A stretch of DNA of 64,000 nucleotides, from positions 94,420,191 to 94,484,190 of the forward strand of contig NC_080423.1 of assembly GCF_029873635.1 (NCBI RefSeq), read 5' to 3'. Of the stretch, positions 45,386 through 57,300 are shown one piece after another. The notes beneath the pieces were generated by a model. That model was not told the origin of the DNA. It did no database searches and saw nothing but the letters and a program-made list of their open reading frames with translations. A program made the translations under genes and the position numbers. Source of the stretch: Malania oleifera. Lineage: Eukaryota > Streptophyta > Magnoliopsida > Santalales > Ximeniaceae. Each line of letters starts with the position of its first letter. Position 1 is the first letter of the stretch.

Positions 45386-48300
45386 CTGAAAAATATAGTA
45401 GAAATATTATGCAAGCTTTTTATGAGAAAGCAGCAGCCACAAACTTAATAAGAAAATAAAGATATATTTAATCAACCTCTGCCTACAATAATGCAAGGTT
45501 AACAGAATCACTCGACAGGCAAAAAACAAAATACCAATTACATCAGTACCCCAAAAGAAAGATGTATAGGCCTAGCACAGGAGCTTTGGACAAGAGATCC
45601 ATTTAAGGGGCCACAAGTTGAGGCTGCCAAAATGAGGGAATGTTAACATAGAAAATTAAGTTTACAAGATTGAATGTACATGTTAATTTGGCCTTACAGA
45701 TAGCAGGAAAAGTGGGCTGGGGTAGCAAAACTTTCTAAAACCGTTGATTTTTGAATGCCAAAAAACAAGTCCAAGAAACTCAACCTTGAGAGAGGACCTT
45801 GAAGCTTCTAACAGAACTGATTATTTTTTAATAGAATTCATGAATTAAATAAAAGAAAAGAAAAAAGCATTCAGTTAATGGTTAAACTGAGAGAACATTT
45901 GACAGGGAAAGCTTCCAGGATTAATTGGCGCATTACTAATAATTCCCTTAGCACAGTCACTTTCATAAAACCAAGATTTACGACCTTTGTTTTTTGGTCC
46001 TCCCAGAAAACCAAAACACTTCTTTACCGGTCTACCAGAGGAGATTCTATGACCTTTTTTTTTTATTAGGACTGCCTCAAGAATTCCAGTCAAATGGGAA
46101 AAGTTAATTATCCTAGGGATAGTACACAAAGTACAAATGCAACATGAGCCCAAGAAAAACTTAGTGCACTAGCACCTTAAGCGACATCTTGGTAAGATGC
46201 CTGCAAGTAAGAGCTGACATGGACAAGGGAAATCTCTGCAATAATTATCAATCTATTTGCTAAATACAAGAAGAGTGAAGGCGAGGAAAACTAAATGCAT
46301 CTAAATCACTGGTTAAGTATACGCCAAGATAAAAACTCAAGAAGTTTGGCTCAAGAGAGGATCTTGAAGTTGTGGAAGAGAAAGCAATTTAAAAGGAGAT
46401 TGTTGAGGAACAAGTTATCAATTACTATAGATCACTCAACACTAACCTTAGCCAAAGATTCAGGTTGCCAAACAGCCTTCTCATATTCATAAAACCAAAG
46501 ATATTCTAATTACAAGGCTTTGAGGCCAGGTTTGGTTACTTGGGAATGAGTCAATTAAAATGGAAAAGGAGGAATAGATATGGATATCAAGGAATGAAAG
46601 TAAAGACTGAAATGGCAATAACTGTGTTTAGCATACAAAAGAGGAATTGAATGAAACGTTGGAATGAGAATAACCCTATTTGGTATACAGACTAGAAATG
46701 GGAATGACTTTATTAAGTTTTTAACAGATTTAATCAATTTTGTTAATTGTATGAAAATGTAGGTAGTTTATTTCCTATCAAAGGAACTCAAATTTTTTTA
46801 AAAATCAATAATATATTTTTCAATTCAATATGATTTTGCACTATACGCCAATTTAAAATTACAAACAAAAAAAGATCACCCACATTGGTTCCCATTTATG
46901 CCCAAGGAAAGGAAGATACCAACCTTTCCTCCAAACTCCCAACGAAGAATCCACAACCCAAACCCGAACTCACAAGCTAATTCTGCTGGATGTGGTAGAA
47001 ATGGCGTATGTGGACATGTCACAGAAGGAGAATCATATGACCTTTGATATGAAAGGCCACGCAAGGACCAGTTGGAAAGCCTACAGAGACAGAGCCCACT
47101 CCCCCGAGTTGGCTGCTTTTTGATAAACTTTTTCCAACTTCGTAAACAAAAAGAAAAGAAATAGAAAAAGAGAAAATAATGCCCTTATGCTTCCATCACC
47201 ATAAAACAACAGTTTATGCTACTTGTGCCCTTAGTTATTTAATTTTTGGGCAAAAGACACTCACCTCCGCTGAAGTTCAGCAAAACGAAATGGGCCTTCC
47301 CTGATATTTGATTTTTGTGACACTTGCACCCCTCAAAAGACTTGTCTTTTTACAAAATATAAAGAGAGATTTGTATCTTTTTGGCAAACTTTAAGGGAGG
47401 TCTTTGGAATTCTTGGAACCTTAGGGGAGGTCCCTAGAATTTTTGAAGCCTCAAGGGAGGTCGATGTCTTTTTGCCAAACCTCAGAGGAGGTCAGCATCT
47501 TTTGCCCTTTAACTTTTTTTTAGTTACTTGGGCATTCTGGGATCTGTCAAGTTCTCGTGAAACTGGATTGTCAGTTCCAGTTTGAGCCAATAAACAGAAG
47601 TTACAACCATCTGATTGTGACTCCAAATCTAAATAATCTATTTGGAATTCAGCTTCAATGAAATAAATTCTAGAGGAATCATCTTGTATGGGAATCATTT
47701 TGATTTTAGACAGAATGGTATTGCCTCGTTTCAATTTGGGATGTCAGTCCCCTGCTGTGTTGAAGCCACATAACCTATTCCTTTCTGATGCCCGTTTATA
47801 TCCACCCTTCCCATGGTAATGAAAACCCAGTGATTATTAATTTCTCTACTCTAGGTCATTCCCTATATTTATTCCCATTACAAATGCCCAAACATCCAAG
47901 TCCTTGTGAATAAATATTTCATTCCCATTCCAAATCTTTCATACTCAGTGTAACCAAACAAGGCCTGAATATCACATTGTCTGTCTCTTCTTAGTATAGC
48001 AACAAATCTTCTGGAACAGATAATTCGGGATACAACTTCTTTTAAAGGTGGCAAAGAGCATTTTTGAGAATTTTACTTATATGGATTTTATCTCAAATCG
48101 ACAGGAGGTTAGCAGCATAAAGATAACCATTCATGCCACCCTGGGGTTGGCTCAAGTGTACATGTGTAGGCTGCAAGGCTTCCTAGTAATAGGTCATTGG
48201 TCCGGTTCTGCACGAAGGCCAATCCCTGATTTATAGGGAGCTGTGGGGCCGCTCACATCCTCCCCACAGTTTGGTGCTGCGAAGGATATCAGGGGGGAAA

Positions 48301-51300
48301 AATCACCATTCATATATATAATGGAATTTGAAGGCATATTTTCCAATAAAGAGGGCAACATAACTTTCATAGCTTTATAGAAAGTACGCTACAAATCTTG
48401 CATAGATAATTTTACTATAACATGCCAAGCATCTCTATGCAGGAGATTCAAGAAACTACAAAAATTTGGAATTGACCAGATAGGTTAGGTTTCATTCACA
48501 TCAAAGTAGTGTTTGGTCATAAAATTATTTTTAAAGGGAAAAGCAGAACATAAATGTTGGATGGACCTTGAAATGATGTACAAGGCATTACCTGCTTCAG
48601 AGCTCCAACATCATTGGTTCCATCTCCGCACATCAATGTTATCCTTCCCACAGATTTAAAAATTGTCATGATAAGTTCTTTCTGATCAGGAGCAACCCTA
48701 GCAAAAACCTGATACAATTGTTGGAATACGCAACATCAAGAAGAAACCATCATTAAGAATTGGGTTTAAAGAGATGGTAAGAGATAAAAACCTTGACATA
48801 AGGAATGACTTGAAGAACAGCAGAAGTTTGCTGTAACATATCAAAGCAGTCACCTCCGATACAGAGATCATGAGTCTCAGATAAACCTCCAACCTCCTCC
48901 TCACTGTATCCACAATTATAGTGAAGTTAAGAGAACTGAAACTAAATAAATAAGAGTCCATAACAAGCTAAATTGCTGCAGTTTAATAATGTAAAGAGCT
49001 CTTTTAATTGAGTACAAAGACAAAGAACTCAACTATTTAGAAAAATAAGCATGTGATCTCAACATTAAAAAAAAAAAAAATCCACAATAAAATCATAAAT
49101 AAAAACCAAAAGGAAATTACCTGTAGCTAATCAATTCAGTCTCATCTGGTGAAATCCATGAATATCCTTCACCGTTCCTCGAAGGACAAAGAATTAATGT
49201 TGGTTTGGAAATAATATTAACTTGACTAGCAACATGGCAAGCTGTTAAAGCTTGATCCCCAGTGATCATAACCTACCATTAGAGAAACACGTTTTCAGAA
49301 GAACTGTCAATTTAAAGCACTACAAACTGAAAGAATAACACAACAGGAAAGTTTGGATATAAATACAATAGTCTTAGGAGAATAAGAAACCAAAAGAAAT
49401 CATTGTCCAACTCGCAATATCCTTGAGCAGCATTTTTAAGTTTACTACGACTATTATAGACATCTCAACAGTTATAAACATATCCTAAACTACAGCTAGC
49501 ATTTTATCCTTGGAGCTTGGTTTTATGTTTCTAGAAATCAATTTTATGTTGGACGTCTGAAGCTACCAATGATTTTTAATCAAGAAATAAGACAGCTCAA
49601 AGGAAAAGGCACATTAGAAGAACTAGCTGCTTACCAAGTCATGTGATGATCCTCTTAATTCCAACAACACAGTAGCTGAATCTGCCCTAATAGGGCAGTT
49701 AAAAACCTGAAAATTAAATGGCAAACATTTAGTAAATATGAAATGAGAAAATTAGAAAAAGAGATAAGCACTTAAATAGTCGTAATTGCTTACTGCAAAC
49801 CCAGCAAAAGTAAGGCCGTTCTCCACGATATCTCTATCCAAACTTCTAGCTTCACTAACCTTCATGCAGCAGAAAGACAAAAAAAGAAGTTTAGGCAAAA
49901 TATAAACATAAGTGGAACAAATATAAAAAATGAAACATGCATATGACACATGAACTTCTCCTGCTCTCTCTCTTGGAGCAGGAGACAAACATGACCCACC
50001 AACTCTAGGAATGGCTTGGAATGGAATCACTTCTTAGCAATCAAAATCAGACTTATCCCTGAGATATCATTTCACAAAAGCACCTTAATGGAGTTTAAAA
50101 CAAGAAATTTACGACGACAGCATGAAAGGAAGAGGATTAGAGGAATACCAAATCCTTTTGGCAAACAAAGTGGGTGAAAGAGAAAATATGACAATATTAG
50201 GTCAGCAACAAAAAAGAGTTTGCACGCAACAGCCAGCGCACCCTTCAAATAAGGATGATAATTGACAGATGAAAAGTAATGCACATGTTTACACTAGCTA
50301 CAGATAGTGGCAATGATGCGGGTGTGCACCATAGCTAGCAATGGTGGCATAAAAAGATGGTGCTGACATACAGGGAGGTAATACCAGGGATCGGCTAATG
50401 TTAGTGATAGACCAATACAAGTTGACCTATGAATGGCTTCAAATACAGTCATAGGGACCGTGACTTTGCAATGGAGACAATTGAAGCAGGATACATATTG
50501 AGAAATATGAGTTATTATCTTATGTTGATAAACACATGTCGGACGCTTCTTAGGCATGTCACCAATTTTGTTTACTTTTTAAAAAAATTTGGACTAGTGA
50601 CAGACAGAAAAATCAGGGGTCCAGAACTTGCATTAAATGGCAGGTACAAGGAAAAAAATAAAAATCCTGGGGACAATATTGTGATAATATCAAATTTTAA
50701 GAGATTTCTTGTTTATTCAAAAACAGATCTATGTCTAAATTTGAAAACTTATAACTTGCATCAATCATCAAACAAAAACTTACATGATCAATGAAAAAAC
50801 TAAGAATCAAACAGACCATGGTTATCATCATATATATATATATATAATGCTTTTTATCACCATGTCCTCGAGTGTCATGTCATGAATTTCTTTTTTAACT
50901 CCATGTCCTCACGTGTCATGTCATGAATTTTTAAGATTTGGTGCATCATGTGTTGTCAAGCATGTATATATATATATATATATATATAATGCTTTTTAAC
51001 ACCATGTCCTCGAGTGTCATGTCATGAATTTCTTTTTAACTCCATGTCCTCACGTGTCATGTCATGAATTTTTAAGATTTGGTGCATCATGTGTTGTCAA
51101 GCATGTAAAGTGTCAAAACACCCCATGTTCATGCTTTATAGATTTCAACAAATCTCTGATATATAATTAAAGTTTTGGAGCGACAAAATGCAATTATAGT
51201 GAAGTTTGCCAATGATGTCATAAAGTGCAAACAAAAACAGAGATAAAAATGAGTAAGTGATTTTTTTTAACCATCAACTAGTACCACAGACTGCCCACAT

Positions 51301-54300
51301 TTAACTATAAAGCCACTGCCATCCCATGGTCCAAGCATATTTGTTAAGGTGCAGGCACAGAAGGCATCTAGAGCAAGTGCAAGGTGTAAGTGCATCCCTA
51401 AGGAAGATGAGGTGCAAATTTATTTAAATGTATAAAATGTTGTATTATAAATATCTAGCCTGTAGATGAATCGTCACTAACTAGTAAAGACCCGTACAAT
51501 GCACAGGATAAAAATTATAATTTAAAATATACCAAAGTTTTCTTCCTTTTTTTTTCTTTTTTTTTTTTTGCTGTCTCTTATTTTATATCAAGAGCTAATT
51601 GTTCAAATTAATTTAACTAATTATTTTTTTTCAATAAATTATTAAGAATATGTTGTATCACAAAGTCAACTTATAGCGTGTATTTCAGGATGCATGGGAT
51701 TGTAAATGAGGAATAAAAATATTAAAGTTGGGACTTGCAAATCTTTCTCAAAATTATACTTTCCGAAATATATATATGCAATTAATTTATGTGCCAATCC
51801 ATGCACTTAATTTATGTGCCAGCCAATTATATATGTATGCTAAATTGTGTGGCCCACTATAATAAATATATTATTTATTTACTCAATTGTACAAAAAAAA
51901 TTTATTAGTTCATATAATTTTGTTTTATTTTTTAATCCAAAATTACAGAAATTAGCATTGAGGTTTTGGAGGCTAAATAGAGCCTCTTATTTTACTTTTA
52001 TATATATAATAATTATCTATATTAATGATATGTGTGAAGTCTAACTCTTTGCCCAAAAAAGGGCGGAATAAATCAAGTCAATGCGAATGATTACAATTAC
52101 CTTAGTGATTCAAAATCTACAACAACAACAATAACAAGCCTTAAGTCTCACTAGGTGGAGTCGGCTAAATGAACTCTTTTCCTCCAATTCACCCTTTTTA
52201 GATTGATTTTTCATTAGTAGCATCAAATTTTCGGTCCAAAGGGTACTTAAGGTAGTATTTTCCAGCTGATTCGTCGTCATTGCCCTTTAGCTTCAGCCAT
52301 TGGTGAGATCTTCTCCTCTCCTGTTTTTTTTCTTTTTATTAATATTTTTATTTTTTATTTTAATAGTTGGCTAGTAGAGTAGAGTTTGTGTTTATGATAT
52401 GTAAGCTTAGCATATGCATTTTTGTGTCTTACATTTGCAAATCTTGGAGTACACAAAATTTTTGAAAAAGTACAACACAAGTTTTTTGAATTTTAGTTTA
52501 GCTTGGATTCACAGGCCAAAATTGTATGTTTTGAATTTTTAAATGCATTATGTTGTTTGTGTGGTTTCCAAAGGTTGTAGGGTGTGATTTAGAAAAACTG
52601 TCTGTGAAATAAGTTTGCATTTAAACCAAAAAAAAAAAAATCAAACTTGCACTTCGCCTATGTAACACAAATTATCTTCATATATACAGTCAGTCTCAAA
52701 CTCAGATAAAGGAGCAAGGTTGTATTAGGTAGCTAACAGCCAACATAAAACTTTGTCAAATCTTTATATCATTATTGATTCAAAATCTACAACAACAACA
52801 AAACCAAGCCTTAAATCCCACTAGATGGGGTCGACTATATGAATCATTTTCCAACAATTTACATGATCATGGACCATTTCTATTGACAAATTCAGAGCTA
52901 TTGAATCCTTACTCACTATCTCATCCCAAGTTATTTTACGTCTACCCCTACCCCTTCTACTGCCCCTCACAATACCTAACTCACTCTTCTTCAATTGCGC
53001 ACTATGTGGCCTACGTTACAAGTATCTAAACCATCTGAGTCGTTTCTCCCTTATCTTATCTTCTATAGAAGCTACACCTAACTTATCACAAATACGTTCA
53101 TTTCTTAATTTATCTTTCAATATCATATCACTCGTCCATCTAAGCATTCTCATCTCGGCCACATTTACCTTTTGGATATTTTGTTTCTATGTCGCCCAAA
53201 ATTTTGATTCGTATAGCATAGCTGGTCTTATAGCCATCCTATAAAACTTCCCTTTTAATTTTAAGAGTATTCTACAATCACAAATCACACTTCTCCATTT
53301 TACCCAACCTGCTTTAACTCTATGCATTACATCCTCTTCAATTTCTCCTTCAGCTTGTATAATAGATGCAATGTATTGAAATCTACAAGTACTATTTATT
53401 TCTTCATCATCAAGTTTAACTTTGTCTTCAATATTCTTCCTACTATTACTGAAATTGCATTTCATATATTTTGTCTTATTTCTACTTATCCTAAAGCCTC
53501 TATATTCTAAAACTTCTATCCATAATTCTAACTTAACCCACCCCCCCCCCCCCAAGGTTTCATCAATCAATAAAATATCATATGCAAACAACTTACACCA
53601 TGGAACCTCATTTTCAATACTCTTAGTCAGTTAATCGATCACTAAAGCAAAAGATAAGGGCTCAAAGCAGATCCTTGATGTACACCTATGGTGATTGGAA
53701 ATTCTCTAGGCTCTCCATTTATAGTCCTTACACTAGTCATTACTCCATCGCACATATCCTTAATGACATTAGTATACCTACTACATACACTCTTTTTTTC
53801 TAAAACCCACTATAGGACTTCCTTAGGTACCCTATCATATACTTTCTCTAAGTCAATAAATAACATATGCAAGTCCCTTTTCTTTTCCCTAAAATTTTTC
53901 ATTAATTTTCTTAAACGATATATAACTTTTGTAGTAGATCTCTCAAGCATAAAACCAAATTGATTTTGAGACCTTCGTTTCTAACCTTAATTTTTGCTCA
54001 ACTACACTTTCCCACATTTTCATTGTATGACTCATAAGTTTAATTCCACGATAGTTATTACAATTTTGAATATCTCCTTTATTTTTGCATCTAAGTATTA
54101 AAGTATTTTTCCTCCATTCATCTGTCATTTTCTTAGTTTTTATAATTATGTTAAATAAATTAGTCAACCATACACTTTCATTATCACCTAAGCATGTCCA
54201 AACTTCAATTGTAATGTTATCTGGTCCTATAACTTTTTCCATTTTTCATATTTTTTTAGCGCAAACTTAGCTTCATTAGTCTAATTTTATGAATAAATTG

Positions 54301-57300
54301 CATATTTTTAGTCTCTTCCTCCTTTTTCAATTCTAAGTTTAAGCCTTCTATTTGATTTTCATTAAATGGCTTACTAAAGTAACTTCCTCGTCTTTCTTTT
54401 ATGTCTTCTTATTTAACCAAGACAATATCATCCTTACTTTTGTACATTTTACATTACCTAAGTCTATACTCTTTCTTTCTCTAACTCTTACAAGTTTAAA
54501 TATATCTCTTTCCCCTTCTTTTGTAATCTAGCATACAAATTATTATATGATCTATGTTTAACTTCACTAACGGCCTTTTGTGCATCTTTACTCACCACTT
54601 TATACTTTTCAAAGTTATCTACGTTTCTACATTTTTCTCATGTTTTATACCAAATTCTTTTTGTCTTTTGCTACCATTTTAATATAGCTAGCTATCCTAG
54701 CCCAAATAGTATTTGTATCTATCCCATCTTTTAGAGTCCAATCACCATCTTTGACCATTTTATCTTCATATTTAATTAATTTTATCTTTATATTTTATTA
54801 TATTTTCTCCCTTTAGGTTCCACCACCTAGTTTACCCTTTCTTTCCCATTTTTTAAGACATATATCTAACAATAGGACTCTAAGTTGTGTGGTTAAACTT
54901 TCACCTAAAATAACTTTATAATCCTTGTACGATAAACAATCTAACCTCCTAGTTAAGAAAAAATATATTTGACTTTTATTTTTTCCACTTTTAAAGGTAA
55001 TTAAGGGTTCTTCTCTCTTCTTAAAGGAAGTATTCATTGTAATAAAATCATATGACATAGGGAAGTCTAAGATCATCTACTCAGGCTCATTTTATTCTCC
55101 ATATCCATATCCTCCAAGTATCCTCTCATAACCTTTATTATCCCTTCCAACGTGTCCATTCAAGTCTCCTCCTATGAATATTTTCTGTAGTAACCCGAAC
55201 CCGGAAAATAAAATAAAAATGAATAAAGGGAAAAGGAAGAATAAAAGAAAGGGGAAGGAAAAATTTAAAAAGGGCATTAAGCAGGGATTCGTCAACGAGG
55301 TAGTAATACTCATCGACAAACGACCCACAGTCTCGTCGACTGGAATGCATGTCTCGTCGACGAAGAGATGCTAAGAGAGGTTTCAGATATTCTGAATTTC
55401 GTCGATGAACTCTCAACCTCGTTGATGAATGGTCTTCTTGGGCTCGTTGACAAATCCACATGTCTTGTCAATGAGGCCACGTGGCAAGTCACTTATATAT
55501 AGGCAGAAATTGGGATTTCAGCGAAGAATTCCGTCCCTTTCCTGTTTCTCTCTCTAGAAAACGGCCCTCCCACCTTCACTCTAAGATTTTGGCTACGTTT
55601 TTCCCCGGTTCGACGATCAGAAGCTACTACGTTGATCCTAGGAAGATTCTCTATAACTTGAATGAAACAGAATTTCAGTTTGAGGAGTTTGGGAACCATC
55701 CCAAAACCAAGGTAAGTAGGATATTTTAAGTTATATTGTTAATATGGAATGTATAAGGCCTAGGGAGTGATAAAATAGCATTTTGTTGAAGTTTGGGTTG
55801 ATAAATTCGGGTTTTTGAATTAGGGTCCGAGTGAGTACCGTCGGCGTCATTTCGGGGTTTTCGCAGGCATTATTTAGAAGAACAGGTAAGGGGAATTAAT
55901 TATAGTAGGATTTTTATTAAAGTTTAAACTGGTTAATTTGGGAACATAAAATATATATATATATATATATATATATGATTTATTAAACAGTGGAACATTT
56001 GGTAAACATCGACTTTTAATATATATATATATGGGAAAGAAATTGTGTGGCAGGAATACAACTTTTACAATTTAATTGATTGTTGTGAGTACAGGATGAT
56101 GATTTATATTGTTGAATTGTGAACAACGGTTAGTTGTGGATTCTGGCATGTTGTGAATACTGACTGGTAATGAATATTGATTGATTTTGAATACTGCTAC
56201 TTGAGGTTGCTACGTGATAAAAATGTGATGTGTATGGATTTTGTGTGGTTATTCGTGTGTATGACAATATAACGTTGATAGACTTGAGGAGTTCGTTATA
56301 TTGCCTAGATGTAATCACGATATACGTTGGCAGGCCTGAAGAGTTCGTATATTATCATTATATATTGGGATAGAGCATTGGCAAGCCTGAGGAGGTTGTT
56401 CTACTGATATACTACGAGTAGGTCATGGGAATTTGTACTGGTGGTTAGTGTTTGTCCTGTGTGGACCATGTGCTGATGTTTGTCCTGTGTGGACCATGTG
56501 CTGAACTTTGTCTTGTGTGGACCAATCCTGTGTAGACCATGCGCTGATATTTGTCCTATGTGGACCAGTCCAGTGTGGACCATGTGCTGATGTTTGTCCT
56601 GTGTGGACCAGTCCTGTGTGAACAGTATTATTTATGTGGAATGTGATCTGATAAGATGAGTGATATAATAATTTAATCATATGCATATTTATGTGGCAAG
56701 GTAAAACTTTCTACCAAGAGCTTGCTGAGAAAGGCGAGTGCCCTAGTATTTTTAGTTTGATACCAGAGCAGAGAGAAGCTACTTGTATGGGCAGGTAACC
56801 TTCCCTATTCTTGGAGACTTGCCTATATACATAGCCCGAGAGCTTACCGAGTAAGGTGAGTACCCTGATACTGGTATTAGAGCAGAGGGAAGCTACTTGT
56901 ATGGGTGAGTAATCTTCCCTATTCTTGGGTATTATTACTAAAAATAATTATGAATGTGAGTATGAAATCAGAAACCAGTATTTATGCAAATTAGATGTGA
57001 GTATGAAATCAGAGATCAATGTGGATATCAATGATGTGTTTCTTAGCTGTGATTGAATATATATTTTGTAATATTTAAACACTCTGCCACACACACTGCT
57101 ATGATTTATTGTTCCTTACTGAGATATGTCTCACCCTAGTAGATGATCATATTTTTAGGTCCATCAGGAGATTGAGCTTAGGGCTCCAGGGCAGGGTAGT
57201 ATTTTGTGGTAAACTTCGGAGTGCTTGTAATGGTAGTTAGTATAAAGTTATGTTTTTAAATATTGGGATGTAATATAAACAGCTGTTGTAAATGTTTCGG

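Noticed and set aside
50429-50794. 121-codon + strand ORF in a PDR2 intron
   Set aside because: No recognisable domain, ordinary intron composition and wrong strand for PDR2. Chance ORF.
54813-55328. Independent host endonuclease gene
   Set aside because: The motifs belong to the RTE LINE endonuclease, continued at 57436-57850 on the other side of the inserted LTR.
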